The notes under the pieces: model-generated
Told to the model about the DNA's origin: nothing
Databases searched by the model: none
The model's input: only the letters and a program-made list of their open reading frames with translations
Source of the DNA: Leptothermofonsia sichuanensis E412
GTDB taxonomy: Bacteria; Cyanobacteriota; Cyanobacteriia; Leptolyngbyales; Leptolyngbyaceae
Direction of reading: 5' to 3'
Assembly (NCBI RefSeq): GCF_019891175.1
Contig: NZ_CP072600.1
Location: forward strand, 4,340,001 to 4,404,000
Length of the DNA stretch: 64,000 bases
Position numbers and translations under genes: made by a program
Shown: in pieces, positions 41,952-52,025 of the stretch
How positions within the stretch are numbered: the first letter of the stretch is position 1
Layout of the letters: each line of letters opens with the position of its first letter

Positions 41952-42875
41952 ATGAGCGACGAAGCAGACAATATTCTTAAGCAAGCCAGCCAGGGCAGTG
42001 TTGCCGCTATCATTCAAGTCTTGAATGAGAAGTTCGCTGATTTTGGAGTGCGGACCCGTGCGGTTTTTGCCGATGGGATATTGCAGCTTTTGTGTGAAGC
42101 GGCGACGCCAGAACAGTTGGAGCAGTCTATTTTAGTTGAGCGGGTGCGGCAGGCACTGGAAGCGATCGCTCCCCGCAATATTCGTCGGGTCAACATCAAT
42201 AGCCGCATCGTGCGTGAACAGCAGTTGCTATGGCTGGAAGAAATTAATCGCGACCCCAAAAATCAACTCCTCTGGTCCGAGGAAATTACCCTCCGCCGAC
42301 CCCACTTCTTCCAACAGCTTGCCCTTGACTGGAAAACAGGCAGAGGGGCAACGATTAAATCGAAATTGCCCCAATTTTCTGGACCCCGGCGGTTGCGGGA
42401 AAAGCAACAGTTTTGGCGGGGGCTGGTCGGTGGAGCAGGGGTTAGCCTGCTGTTGTTGCTGGTAGGCTGGGCATTCTTTCACAGGTTTGTGGCCCCCCTC
42501 AACCATCAAATCCAGACACAGGCTCCGGTGCCCGCTTCCCCAAACACGGCCAGCCAGATCAGTACACCAACGGCCACCCCTTCTCCTTCTCCTCCTCCAG
42601 CCCTGCCCCAGGGAGATGCCTTTGTGAGAGCCGTCCGGCTGGCCGAGCAAGCCTCTAAGGCTGGAACAACCGCCCAATCCTCAGCCGAGTGGCTGGAACT
42701 GGCCGCACGCTGGCAGCAGGCATCTGATTTGATGGCAAGCGTTCCAGCCAATGATGCTCGCTACCAGACTGCTCAAAACCGCGCGATCGCTTACCGGGAA
42801 AACAGCGAAACGGCACTCCAGCAAGCTCAAAAATACCGCACAGAAGTCCCTGATAATTCAGCTCCGACTGAGTAG
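41952..42875 (+). CDS. Conserved cyanobacterial single-TM protein
   Basis: 307 residues. N-terminal soluble domain (residues 1-150; SDEADNILKQASQGSVAAII, QVLNEKFADFGVRTRAVFAD), one membrane segment (RGLVGGAGVSLLLLLVGWAF), a Thr/Pro/Ser-rich linker, and a C-terminal helical module (FVRAVRLAEQASKAGTTAQS, EWLELAARWQQASDLMASVP) like those repeated in other cyanobacterial proteins. No enzyme motif; the role is unknown. Confidence 0.75.
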   Translation: MSDEADNILKQASQGSVAAIIQVLNEKFADFGVRTRAVFADGILQLLCEAATPEQLEQSILVERVRQALEAIAPRNIRRVNINSRIVREQQLLWLEEINRDPKNQLLWSEEITLRRPHFFQQLALDWKTGRGATIKSKLPQFSGPRRLREKQQFWRGLVGGAGVSLLLLLVGWAFFHRFVAPLNHQIQTQAPVPASPNTASQISTPTATPSPSPPPALPQGDAFVRAVRLAEQASKAGTTAQSSAEWLELAARWQQASDLMASVPANDARYQTAQNRAIAYRENSETALQQAQKYRTEVPDNSAPTE

Positions 42876-43041
42876 GGAACATGAGTAGGGAACGTTGGGT
42901 GCCGTTGAGTTGGGTGCCATTCGATAACAGAATGATTGAAAATCTACAATTCTTCCAACTCTCGATTTATTTCCAGAATCAACAATCCCGATCTATACCA
43001 CGTTGGATTTTGGATTTGCGGCTTTAGATTGTACAAACAGG

Positions 43042-44781
43042 CTACTCAATACTGACTCCCTGTACTGTTTTTGGCCGCGATCGCCGCTCTACAGGAGCTT
43101 CCTGAATTTGTCGTTCCCGGACCCGATGGGCCTGGAAATGTTGCTGCCAGATCTCAGGGGCATCGAGGGTCGCTCCTCCGTGCTGAGTAAGCCGCTGACG
43201 CACCTGGCAGAGCACAGGCGTATTAACACAGGACCCGGCAATAATCACCTGTCCTTTAGTCAGGGCAGGCAATTCCTTCAGTAAATCCCGTCCTGCTGCT
43301 TCCACCCCGTATTTCAGGCTATCCTGATCAACCGGATTGACAATCCGCATAATGAACTGGCTCATGCACTGGGACAGAACATCAGAGTCCAGCTTGCCGG
43401 GCCGCTGGGTAATTAAGCCAACCCCCAGGCCAAACTTACGTCCTTCGCTCAAAATGGTACGTAACACTGCCTTGCAACGAGAGGGTTCATGGGCAGGTGC
43501 AAAGCGGTGTGCCTCTTCCAGCAGGATAAAAACCGGATAGGGCAGATAGTTTTCGTCCTCTGGACCAATCAACTCTTTCAGCGTATTCATGCGGGCCTGA
43601 TTTGCCTGCCGCAAGATGGCGGCACAGATCACCTGCTGCTCTTCCTGGTTAATTTCGTTCATTTGCAACACGGTGACCTGCCCCGGCGCAAACAGCGTTT
43701 TGGGTGGAAGATGCTCAAAAGCATGGAAATAGGGCGATCGCTCCATGCGCTCCAACTTCCATTCCAGGGCTGGTGCCGAGGACCCCTGCTTCTCGTTGCC
43801 CTCCTCATCAATCTGACGGTCTGCTTCATAGACTGCGGCAATTAAATCCTGTACCCCCCAGCGGTACTCCCCGGCTTTATGCTTTCTGACCAGGGAAAAT
43901 GCTTTGCTGAGAATGGATTTCTGGCGCTCGCTCATCTCCGGTAACAGGATCAGAATATCTGAATAATCCAGAGAGGACACCCGAATCCGGATCGCTTCTG
44001 GCTTCAGGATATTGACGGCTGGCGCATAGCCATCCTCCGCCTTAAACGCTGGATGCCCGCGTAATTCAGACAGGGTGTCATATTCCCCGTGGGGGTCAAA
44101 GATTAATACCGCTGCCCGGTTATTCGGTAATAACAGCTCTTCCACCAGCACCCCTGCGGTGTAGGACTTGCCCGAACCCGTACCCGCCAAAATTGCCATA
44201 TGGGTGCTGACTAGCTCTTTGACATCCAGGGCGATCGGCACGGCCTCTGGAGACCTTAATAACAGCGACCCCACCTGGGCGGCGCCAATTGCGCCGGGCT
44301 GTTTTCGATTCAGCACCCGCCGCAATAAAGCATCGTCTGCCAGGTATACCTTTGCCCCTGGGTCGGGGGTCTGACGGGGATTCATAAACCCCAGGCGGGA
44401 ATCGAAATAACCAATTACATCGACCGTCACTTCATAAATTTCGGGGTTGGCATAGGTAAACCCCACCAGGGCTGCGATCGCCTCCGGGCTGATCTCCGTA
44501 TCGGCAAAGATACGATCCGGAAGATGGTCAATCAGACATCGGTTCGAGATCTTGCCCAAAATCTGGAGGGGCACCTGAGAGGATGCCAGCTCTCCAGTCA
44601 CCTCATAATAGACAAACTCACCAATCTTGACCTGTCGATTGTCTGCCGTGATGAACACATACTGATTTCCGTTTTCACCAGGTCCTTTAACGGTTCCAAT
44701 TACCTTTACGGAAGCTGGACTAGAAGCGGATATGTCAGTGAGCTGGGGAACGTTCACTGGAGGGATAGAATCAAACTTCAT
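43042..44781 (-). CDS. HerA-type ATPase (DUF87)
   Basis: 579 residues. The N-terminal HAS-barrel (residues 20-130), Walker A GTGSGKS at 200-206 (ILAGTGSGKSYTAGVLVEEL), RecA-like core LIFDPHGEYDTL, and Walker B FILLEEAHRFAP near residue 425, with the arginine-containing RKFGLGVGLITQRPGKLD. HerA hexamers drive DNA translocation with NurA nuclease in archaea; bacterial members also serve anti-phage systems with Sir2 or DUF4297 partners. No NurA or Sir2 gene adjoins, so a stand-alone role is likely. Confidence 0.88.
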   Translation of the reverse strand: MKFDSIPPVNVPQLTDISASSPASVKVIGTVKGPGENGNQYVFITADNRQVKIGEFVYYEVTGELASSQVPLQILGKISNRCLIDHLPDRIFADTEISPEAIAALVGFTYANPEIYEVTVDVIGYFDSRLGFMNPRQTPDPGAKVYLADDALLRRVLNRKQPGAIGAAQVGSLLLRSPEAVPIALDVKELVSTHMAILAGTGSGKSYTAGVLVEELLLPNNRAAVLIFDPHGEYDTLSELRGHPAFKAEDGYAPAVNILKPEAIRIRVSSLDYSDILILLPEMSERQKSILSKAFSLVRKHKAGEYRWGVQDLIAAVYEADRQIDEEGNEKQGSSAPALEWKLERMERSPYFHAFEHLPPKTLFAPGQVTVLQMNEINQEEQQVICAAILRQANQARMNTLKELIGPEDENYLPYPVFILLEEAHRFAPAHEPSRCKAVLRTILSEGRKFGLGVGLITQRPGKLDSDVLSQCMSQFIMRIVNPVDQDSLKYGVEAAGRDLLKELPALTKGQVIIAGSCVNTPVLCQVRQRLTQHGGATLDAPEIWQQHFQAHRVRERQIQEAPVERRSRPKTVQGVSIE

Positions 44782-44813
44782 TGGCAGTAGCTCTCACACC
44801 TGGCGGTGATCCT

Positions 44814-44945
44814 CATTAAGAATCGTGGGTTCAATCAACCAAAAACCTCAGGACTTTACCACAGAGGCCCAGAGGACACAAAGTTATTCCTTTGGACCTT
44901 CGGGGTCTCTATAGCAAAGTTTCAGGCTATAAAATCCTTCATTCC
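44814..44945 (+). repeat. CACAGAG-family hairpin repeat
   Basis: GAATCGTGGGTTCAATCAAC at left, arms CCACAGAGGCCCAGAGG and CCTTCGGGGTCTCTATAGC, right end GTTTCAGGCTATAAAATCC. Diverged copy between the herA gene and the kinase gene. Confidence 0.7.
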
Positions 44946-45239
44946 TACGCAAACGGTTTCTAATGGTTATAACAGCTTCCGCCAGCAGCAGAACAGATCG
45001 AAGCCAGTCATGCTCTCTATTTCCTGAAGTCGAGATCATACGGATACCCTCCTATGCCAGGCAGTGTAATCTAGAGCAAGCTGGCTGATGTTTTTCTGGT
45101 AAAAAATATAGGTTAAAGCTTTGCCTGCAAACTTTCCTGGAAATTTTCTGCTACGGATTAGCCTCATTCGGGAATCCTAAGTTTGGATGTGCATCGTTCT
45201 CACAACTAGCAGACTAATAAGATCGGGATTCACGATTTC

Positions 45240-47336
45240 ATGAAGGATATGAGACAGGGAACAACGCTTTTCGTGAGCGAAGCCAATCCAGATGGAGGAA
45301 TGCTGTCAAATGTATCAGATTTAACAGATGCTCCAATATCCTCTCTGACCTACTTAATAAAAGCCCTTCTGGCATCAGTCTCTCCTACTTCAGTCATGCG
45401 GAATGATGAAGATTTCGCCAACTTCTGGCACCCCATTTTCAAAATTGCTTCTGTCAGCCGTGATCCCAGCCAGTTTCTGATGAAAATTGCCTCAGCCCTG
45501 GGAGATGCCTTTCAGGTTGATGGTTGTGTCATTGCCCTGCCAGATGCTCAGGTAGCTTGCTGGTCCTGTGGACGGATACAGCCGATTCATGATCTACCTG
45601 CCATTCAGGCAGTGTTCGCGGACGCTGCCTTTCCAGATGAACCCGTTCTTGTAGACAATCTGGAATCCTGCCGGTTGGATAACCTGGATGCGTTTACCCG
45701 ATTACTTCTAGATATCTGGCAGTCGAAGGATGGGGAATCTTCTTTACCGGCTAAGGCTGTTCTGGGAACCCGGATCGAATTTCAAGGAAGAATCAACGGA
45801 CTCATTAGCTTGATTCGCCTGCGCCCTTATGAATGGACCAGTGCCGAGAGCCGGGGGTTAGAGATGGTTGCCCAGCAGGTCGCGATCGCCCTTGCGCAGC
45901 TTCAGATCCAACAGCAATTTGACCAGCAAATGCAGTATCAGGCAGTCATTAATCGCCTGACGATGGCAATCCATAACGCGACTGACCTGCATGAAATCTT
46001 GCAACTCGCTACAGAAGGAACTGCCAATGCCCTCCAGGCAGAAAGAGGGTTGCTATTACAGTTGAAGTACTGGGATCCCCTGTTCAAAAGTCGGTTTCAG
46101 GAACATGTACCCAAGGTGCGGGCACTGGTCACCTGTGAATGGTTTCAGGCAACCAGTGCTGCCCCCTCCACTGAGTCTGCCAGTGCCCTGAATCAGTCTT
46201 TCTGGATTTCAGAATGTGCGCTATGTCAGCATGCGCTGCTTCACCCCAGACATCCCATTGCGGTTGCCAATCCCAGCCAGCTACCCACTGTTGAAAATGT
46301 TCCCGGCATCGCGTCCGTCTTCCTGCTGGAGGAGATGCCCTCTCTGCTTCTTTTTCCACTGGAAAGTCAGGGAACGGTGTTGGGCTTTCTTGTCTTTCAG
46401 CACAGTCAATCCCGCATCTGGCAGCCAGAAGAAATTGAACTGGTGGAACTGGTCAGTGCCCAGGTTAGCACTGCCATCATTCAAACTGAAACACTGAGAC
46501 AGGTCCAGGCACTGGTTGAGAAACGCACGGCAGAACTTCAGCAAAGCCTTTCAATCCAGGCAAAACTCTACGAACGAACCCGACAGCAACTGGAGCAACT
46601 CCGCCACCTGAACCAGTTGAAGGACGAATTTTTGAGTACCGTCAGTCATGAATTGCGAACTCCCCTGACCAGTATGACGATGGCAATCCGAATGCTGCGC
46701 CAGATTGGCCTATCCAGCGATCGCAGTGAGCGTTACTTAGATATCCTGGAACAGCAGTGTGCTCAAGAAACCAACCTGATCAATGATTTGCTGGCACTCC
46801 AGGAACTGGAATCAAAGCAGATTTCGATTCAGTTGGAAGAAATTGATCTGACGGATCTGATTTTGGAACTGGAACAGGGATTTAACCTCAAGTGGGCAGC
46901 CAAGGGGCTAAACCTGGTGCTGGATTTACCGTCCAGACCCCTTAAACTGCACAGCGATCGCGACAGCCTGAACCGGATTTTAACCGAGCTGTTGACGAAT
47001 GCTGGCAAATACTCTGACCCCAACAGTGTTGTTCATCTGAGGGTTACTTGCCAAGCCCAACAGCCCTTTAATAAAGTGATTCTGACCCTGACAAACTCTG
47101 GACCTGGTATTTCTCCGGCTGAACTCCCGTTTATTTTTGATAAGTTCAGACGATGCCAGGGCGTCACTCAAAATGCCATTCAGGGAACTGGCCTGGGACT
47201 GGCGCTGGTCAAATCTCTGGTGCAAATGCTCAATGGCACCATCACCGTCTCGAGCTGTCCAACCGAGACTACAATGCCCTGCACGACCAGTTTTACGCTG
47301 ACTTTACCCCAGTCCCTTGATCTCTCCAGTTCCTAG
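45240..47336 (+). CDS. GAF-domain sensor histidine kinase
   Basis: 698 residues. Two GAF-like sensor regions (about 60-220 and 240-420), a coiled coil, then a HisKA domain with His470 in STVSHELRTPL, and an HATPase domain with the N box LTELLTNAGKYSD, G1 box SGPGISPAELPFIFDKFRR and G2 GTGLGLAL. Soluble; no membrane segment. No cysteine in the usual bilin-binding context (C-H) was found in the GAF regions, so it is not an obvious phytochrome-type photoreceptor. No cognate regulator adjoins. Confidence 0.9.
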   Translation: MKDMRQGTTLFVSEANPDGGMLSNVSDLTDAPISSLTYLIKALLASVSPTSVMRNDEDFANFWHPIFKIASVSRDPSQFLMKIASALGDAFQVDGCVIALPDAQVACWSCGRIQPIHDLPAIQAVFADAAFPDEPVLVDNLESCRLDNLDAFTRLLLDIWQSKDGESSLPAKAVLGTRIEFQGRINGLISLIRLRPYEWTSAESRGLEMVAQQVAIALAQLQIQQQFDQQMQYQAVINRLTMAIHNATDLHEILQLATEGTANALQAERGLLLQLKYWDPLFKSRFQEHVPKVRALVTCEWFQATSAAPSTESASALNQSFWISECALCQHALLHPRHPIAVANPSQLPTVENVPGIASVFLLEEMPSLLLFPLESQGTVLGFLVFQHSQSRIWQPEEIELVELVSAQVSTAIIQTETLRQVQALVEKRTAELQQSLSIQAKLYERTRQQLEQLRHLNQLKDEFLSTVSHELRTPLTSMTMAIRMLRQIGLSSDRSERYLDILEQQCAQETNLINDLLALQELESKQISIQLEEIDLTDLILELEQGFNLKWAAKGLNLVLDLPSRPLKLHSDRDSLNRILTELLTNAGKYSDPNSVVHLRVTCQAQQPFNKVILTLTNSGPGISPAELPFIFDKFRRCQGVTQNAIQGTGLGLALVKSLVQMLNGTITVSSCPTETTMPCTTSFTLTLPQSLDLSSS

Positions 47337-47446
47337 AAGTTCGTCCGTGAATGAGCAGTCTGTTGATGGATGGGCAGACTATCAGCCCTGATTTTTTTGA
47401 TAATGGCAGTCCCACTATCCACAGGTAGACTAGATTGAAACAGCCT

Positions 47447-49135
47447 ATGGCAATGCTGAACCCTGCTGCTACAGCCAAACCGCTCCGCTGGCAACGCACC
47501 AGATATTCTCCACTGGTGCGCCAGATGGATGTGTTTGTATCAGCGGCTCAGTTGATGCTCTATCTATGGTGGGACAATACCACCGCCCGGCGATCCTCCC
47601 GACATCGGCATTTGCGGGCAGAATGGCTGGTCGGAACCTTGCTGGAATTGGGTCCCACGTTTATCAAAATTGGGCAGGCCCTATCCACCCGTGGAGATCT
47701 GCTACCGATTGAATATGTCAAGGCCCTGGGACGACTCCAGGATAAGGTTCCAGCATTTAGCGCGGATGTTGCCGTTTCAATCATTGAATCGGAACTGGGT
47801 GGGTCACTCCCCCAGCTTTACCGGGATTTTGACCCGCAGCCAATTGCGGCTGCCAGCCTGGGACAGGTTCACAAAGCCCGCCTGCATACTGGCGAAGAGG
47901 TGGTTGTCAAAGTCCAGCGTCCGGGACTGGAAAAGTTATTTGACCTGGATTTCAAAATCCTCCGGACATTACTCCGTTCTTGCCAGCGCTATCTGCCCTG
48001 GACCCGGCAATACGACCTGGATGCGATTTATCAGGAGTTTACTTACATTCTCTACCGGGAAATTGACTATATCCAGGAAGCCATGAATGGCGATCGCTTC
48101 CGCTACAACTTCCGTGACCATCCCCGTATCCTGGTTCCCAGGGTGTACCCTGAATACACAACCAAACGGGTATTGACGATGGACTATGTGCCAGGCATTA
48201 AAGTCAACGATCGCCAGAGCCTGGAAGCCTGTGGCATCAACGTCAAAGAAATCAACCAGATTGGCATTTGCTGCTATCTAAAACAATTACTTCAAGATGG
48301 CTTTTTTCAGGCAGATCCCCATCCCGGTAATATGGCGGTCAGCCAGGATGGACGCCTGATCTTCTATGACTTTGGCATGATGGCAGAAGTTCAAGCCATC
48401 GACAAGGATCAGATGGTCAGGACGTTTTTTGCTGTCCTGCGCAAAGATGCGGATCAGGTACTGGATACCCTGACCAGGATGGGATTGGTAGAACCCACCT
48501 CAGATATGACTCCCATCCGCCGGATTATTCGCTTCATCCTGGAGAAATTTACTGAAAAGCCCGTTGAACTTCAGGCCTTTAACCAGATGCGAAATGAGGT
48601 CTACGCCCTGTTTGAGCAACAGCCCTTTCGCTTGCCTGCCAAAATGACGTTCATTCTCAAAGCATTGACCACTCTGGATGGGGTTGCCCGTGACCTGGAC
48701 CCCCAATACAATCTGCTGGCGGCAGCAAAGCCCTTTGTCAAAAGTCTTGCCAGTACTCAAGAGCCAGGTGGCTCTTTGGGGGAACTTGCCAGACAGGCCA
48801 GAGAGTATATTGCATACAGGTTGCGACAGCCAAATGCGACGGAACGAATCATTCAATGGCTTGAAGAACGCCTGGAACAGGGTGAACTGGAGATTCGAGT
48901 CCGCTCATTGGAAACAGAACGTGCCCTGCGTGCCCTTTATCTTGCCATCCGGGCTTTGATCTATGCTAGTTGCACAGGATTTTCTCTGCTGGCTGGCGTT
49001 GTTTTGCTGGTGGGCGGCTATCAGCCCTGGGCGATCGCCGCCTTTGTACTGGCTGGAATCAGTGGCTTATTTTTGCTGCGAGCGTTAATCAACCTGGCAA
49101 TCAAAGAGCGGTTTGACCGACTGGCTGGTAGATAA
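47447..49135 (+). CDS. ABC1/UbiB atypical kinase family protein
   Basis: 562 residues from ATG 47447. Family motifs: KxGQ motif FIKIGQALSTRGDLLPIEYV, Ala-rich loop PIAAASLGQVHKARLHTGEE, catalytic core VVVKVQRPGLEKLFDLDFKI, GFFQADPHPGNM (the catalytic Asp/His motif) and FYDFGMMAEV. Two C-terminal membrane segments (YASCTGFSLLAGVVLLVGGY and AIAAFVLAGISGLFLLRALI). ABC1K proteins act in quinone and prenyl-lipid homeostasis, here probably for plastoquinone or tocopherol metabolism. A terminator follows. Confidence 0.92.
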   Translation: MAMLNPAATAKPLRWQRTRYSPLVRQMDVFVSAAQLMLYLWWDNTTARRSSRHRHLRAEWLVGTLLELGPTFIKIGQALSTRGDLLPIEYVKALGRLQDKVPAFSADVAVSIIESELGGSLPQLYRDFDPQPIAAASLGQVHKARLHTGEEVVVKVQRPGLEKLFDLDFKILRTLLRSCQRYLPWTRQYDLDAIYQEFTYILYREIDYIQEAMNGDRFRYNFRDHPRILVPRVYPEYTTKRVLTMDYVPGIKVNDRQSLEACGINVKEINQIGICCYLKQLLQDGFFQADPHPGNMAVSQDGRLIFYDFGMMAEVQAIDKDQMVRTFFAVLRKDADQVLDTLTRMGLVEPTSDMTPIRRIIRFILEKFTEKPVELQAFNQMRNEVYALFEQQPFRLPAKMTFILKALTTLDGVARDLDPQYNLLAAAKPFVKSLASTQEPGGSLGELARQAREYIAYRLRQPNATERIIQWLEERLEQGELEIRVRSLETERALRALYLAIRALIYASCTGFSLLAGVVLLVGGYQPWAIAAFVLAGISGLFLLRALINLAIKERFDRLAGR

Positions 49136-49170
49136 AAGATTAACGAGCCAGTCTAAAACCTGAATGAAGA

Positions 49171-49204
49171 AACCTCAGAGGTTTTGGAAACCTCCGAGGT
49201 TTTT
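49171..49204. terminator. Bidirectional terminator
   Basis: 14 bp stem with one mismatch (AACCTCAGAGGTTT with AAACCTCCGAGGTT), tri-base loop, then TTTTT on the plus strand. On the other strand the stem is followed by a pyrimidine run. It lies between the convergent ubiB-like gene and tRNA-Glu and can serve both. Confidence 0.8.
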
Positions 49205-49225
49205 AATAAGATTCATCTTTTACAA

Positions 49226-49298
49226 TACCCCCAGGGGAATTCGAATCCCCGTCGCCTCCGTGAAAGGGAGGTGTCCTAGGCCTCTAGACGATGGGGGC
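49226..49298 (-). tRNA. tRNA-Glu (anticodon TTC)
   Basis: 73 nucleotides: acceptor GCCCCCA with TGGGGGT, anticodon stem CTCC/GGAG with loop CTTTCAC (anticodon TTC), T arm GGGGATTCGAATTCCCC, discriminator A. No encoded CCA. In cyanobacteria this tRNA also feeds tetrapyrrole synthesis through glutamyl-tRNA reductase. Confidence 0.96.
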
Positions 49299-49351
49299 GT
49301 ATTGACCAGACCTTTACTAAGGTAACGAATGGCATTGCACTTGTCAACTTA

Positions 49352-49387
49352 AAAGATTGGAAACTTTTGAAAGATTGGAAACTTTTG
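49352..49387 (+). repeat. 18 bp tandem duplication
   Basis: AAAGATTGGAAACTTTTG repeated exactly twice, in the gap before the 49.4 kb gene. Confidence 0.9.
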
Positions 49388-49446
49388 GCAGAGAGGGAGA
49401 GGGACTTTCCAGCGCAGGGGTTAAGTGACCGAAGCAGGTTCGGGGT

Positions 49447-49722
49447 TCACGCCAGTTCCCTTGAATTCCGCAGACGAATCAAATGACGGCGCATTTGAGG
49501 CGATGCCTGCACTTCAGGTACTTCTTTGGCTTCCACCTCAACCTGGAGCGGTTCCATGTACTCATCGGAGCCACAGGCAAAGGCTTCAATCAGCATTTCC
49601 AGGAGCTTGTCGCGATCGCTCAACACTCCCTTTTCCTCAATCAGCCGGAACTTGAGATGAATCTCACATTCATAAATACCCACCTCCGCATTTGTGGGCT
49701 GATACTCTAAATCGTGTTTCAT
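49447..49722 (-). CDS. Small conserved hypothetical protein
   Basis: 91 residues from ATG 49722 (MKHDLEYQPTNAEVGIYECE, IHLKFRLIEEKGVLSDRDKL, LEMLIEAFACGSDEYMEPLQ). An alternative ATG lies 24 bases upstream. Cysteine-poor, acidic, without signal peptide or TM. I associate it loosely with small cyanobacterial proteins of unknown function. The C-terminus is basic (RRHLIRLRNSREL). Confidence 0.65.
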   Translation of the reverse strand: MKHDLEYQPTNAEVGIYECEIHLKFRLIEEKGVLSDRDKLLEMLIEAFACGSDEYMEPLQVEVEAKEVPEVQASPQMRRHLIRLRNSRELA

Positions 49723-49746
49723 TGCTGGAAGCAGACCTACCTGCAC

Positions 49747-50471
49747 TATGGGAGAGTTAAATCTGAGGAGGGATCACCAGGGATTTTTGAACGAATCCCA
49801 AAACAATTGAATCAAACAGAAGCTCCTCATGACATTTCAAACCTAACATCCTCATAAATTAAACCAGATCCGCTAAATAGCTGATAAATAGCTAAGTCTA
49901 AAAATAATTTATTTTCAAGTTTGGTTTCCTTTCATAAATAAGATTTCATATACGGAATCTTCCCTTATATCAAGCCATTCCATTGATACACTTACGGGAT
50001 AAATAACACTGATTTCTGGAGTTAGAAAATGGAATTACATAAATTTTGTATGAGGGAGTTGGGGCTTTCCTTGAAGCAAAATTGAAGACTTCGGATATGG
50101 AGTAAAAGCAGCTAAGCGAACTTTTTGAGGAATTAGCCGTACCGATGAAATCATATTTTATAAAGTACGTATTCTATTTCAGATGAAGGTTTGATTCTTT
50201 ACCTCTGCCGATCAATACTTAGATGCTTTCTAGAGAGCCTGTGGTGAATTTCATTTGAAACCCGAGCAAACCATGAAGCTCGAATTCATTGTTTTTATAC
50301 ACTATCGAGAACTCCTCAGTAACAAATTTTGTTCTGTTTGCTATTTTTGCCGGGAAAACTACTGAGGCATTCTTGTTTCTCGATACCGGATTCTTCCCTG
50401 GGACAGGCAAGATTAGGCTACAGTAAATCCCAGTAAACAAACCCGGTAAGCAAAAAAGGAGCGTCAAGATT
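49747..50471. other. AT-rich gap, nothing recognised
   Basis: About 725 bases, visibly richer in A and T than the neighbouring genes. A weak leftward frame (50219-50482) lacks a start with a ribosome site and overlaps the next gene's start, so I do not call it. No repeat family member was found. Confidence 0.45.
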
Positions 50472-51098
50472 GTGGAGTCCAACCGCCTGTTTTCCCCAGA
50501 GCTGAATTTGCCATCTTCTCAACAGCCAGACGTTCCTCTCGAAACCGCCCCTGTGGAACCTGAGATCAGGACGTTTTATATTTCTCCCTTAATTCGTTTG
50601 ACGCTCCTGAGTCTATACATTGCCTTAACAATTCCCTTGCCCTTTCTATCGCAAGTGGCTGGCTCTGGTATTTCTCCTTATCTACTGGGGGTGGGAATAG
50701 GGTTGGGGGGAATCGCGTTGTATGCGGTTTTGTGTGAGCGGGTCGTTCTGGATGGCGAAACGATTCAGGTCACCTATCCCAGTTGGGTTCCTCACTTCTT
50801 CCGGCGAGGCTGGTCATTATCCTGGACAGAAATTAAAGCGCTTAAACCTCGTTCCACCGGGCAGGGAGGGCTGGTTTACTACGTTCTCAGCCATTCAGGA
50901 CAGGCCTATTTGTTGCCGATGCGCGTTGCTGGATTTGCCCAGTTGGTTCGTCAGATAGAGGCTTTTACTGGCATTGACACTACGGATGTACGACCGCTTT
51001 CCCAGCCCTGGATGTATTTTATTTTGCTGGGGTTTACGATCATGCTGCTGGCCGTGGATGGCTGGGCCATCTGGACAGTGGTGACCCAGTCAATGTAG
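50472..51098 (+). CDS. Membrane protein with PH-like cytoplasmic domain
   Basis: 208 residues from a GTG with AAAAAAGGAG upstream. Two hydrophobic segments near residues 39-90 (LIRLTLLSLYIALTIPLPFL and PYLLGVGIGLGGIALYAVLC), a beta-rich middle (VVLDGETIQVTYPSWVPHFF, LSWTEIKALKPRSTGQGGLV) and a last membrane segment. The middle resembles the bacterial PH-like domain of YcxB/YdbT-type proteins. It is 22 bases before the ABC ATPase gene, so the two are probably co-transcribed. Confidence 0.75.
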   Translation: MESNRLFSPELNLPSSQQPDVPLETAPVEPEIRTFYISPLIRLTLLSLYIALTIPLPFLSQVAGSGISPYLLGVGIGLGGIALYAVLCERVVLDGETIQVTYPSWVPHFFRRGWSLSWTEIKALKPRSTGQGGLVYYVLSHSGQAYLLPMRVAGFAQLVRQIEAFTGIDTTDVRPLSQPWMYFILLGFTIMLLAVDGWAIWTVVTQSM

Positions 51099-51120
51099 GG
51101 AACTGGCCTGGGAAAGGATA

Positions 51121-51972
51121 GTGTGGCATCGGTTTGTAAACTGGAGAAGGGTTTTTAAAGTTATTGAGGACAGCAATTTGCATACGACTCTTTCCCATCT
51201 CCGGCTTGAGGAAGTCCGGTTTGCTCCCAGGCTGGTTTTTTCTAAAAAAGCTGGGGCAACGGCTGGAGTGCAAACAGGTGCAGCGGATCTGCTGAGAGAG
51301 ATTTCGTTCGAGGTGTTTCGGGGCGATCGCGTTGCGATTGTGGGTAGTTCAGGGGCAGGCAAAACCCTGTTACTGCGCCTCCTAAATCGGTTAAGCGACC
51401 CAACGGGTGGGACGATCTATCTGAACAATCGGGACTTGACTCATATACCTGTGATCCAACTGCGTCGTCAGGTCGTGCTGGTATTGCAGGAGTCAAAACT
51501 ACTGGGGATGACGGTACAGAAAGCACTTGAGTATCCGTTAGTGCTTCGGGGATTACCGAAAAAATCAATTCAGCAGCGCGTTGGGGAATGGGTGGAACGG
51601 TTGCGCATTCCATCGGAGTGGTTGGCCCGTACAGAACTGCAACTCTCGGTGGGACAGCGGCAGTGGGTGGCGATCGCCCGTGCCCTGATCCTTCAACCCG
51701 ACCTTTTGCTGCTGGATGAGCCAACCTCTGCCCTGGACGTAGGGCAAAGCGAGTTTTTGATCAGGATACTGCTTGATCTGAATCAGCAAAACCAGACCAC
51801 GATTCTGATGGCAAATCATCAGCTAGAAATGGCAGCCCAGTTTTGCGATCGCGTGCTGCATTTGCATGAGGGCGCCCTGATTCAAGATTTAGTCAAACAT
51901 CAAATTGACTGGGACGAGTTGCGCCAGCACCTTTTGCAGGCAAGACAGCAACAGATTGATGAGTGGGGATAG
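51121..51972 (+). CDS. ABC transporter ATP-binding protein
   Basis: 283 residues. Walker A GSSGAGKT, Q loop VVLVLQESKLLGMTVQKALE, signature reading LSVGQRQW in place of LSGGQ, Walker B LLLLDEPTSALD and the H-loop MANHQLEMAAQF. The Walker motifs are intact; the signature change LSV is uncommon but tolerated in some exporters of the YbbL/FetA or phosphate-like types, which it resembles in size. The start is uncertain: GTG at 51121 or a later TTG. The preceding membrane protein gene might be a partner; no classical permease adjoins. Confidence 0.88.
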   Translation: MWHRFVNWRRVFKVIEDSNLHTTLSHLRLEEVRFAPRLVFSKKAGATAGVQTGAADLLREISFEVFRGDRVAIVGSSGAGKTLLLRLLNRLSDPTGGTIYLNNRDLTHIPVIQLRRQVVLVLQESKLLGMTVQKALEYPLVLRGLPKKSIQQRVGEWVERLRIPSEWLARTELQLSVGQRQWVAIARALILQPDLLLLDEPTSALDVGQSEFLIRILLDLNQQNQTTILMANHQLEMAAQFCDRVLHLHEGALIQDLVKHQIDWDELRQHLLQARQQQIDEWG

Positions 51973-52025
51973 GCTGCCTTCAGCGCAGTCCGGGACAGTG
52001 ATGCCCTCTTTAAATTTCCTCCCAA

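Noticed and set aside
43042-44781. HerA as part of an anti-phage system
   Set aside because: The neighbours are a membrane protein gene and a sensor kinase; no Sir2, DUF4297, nuclease or other defence gene adjoins.
50219-50482. 87-codon leftward frame
   Set aside because: It has no ribosome site or ATG, lies in AT-rich DNA and overlaps the start of the well-supported 50472 gene.
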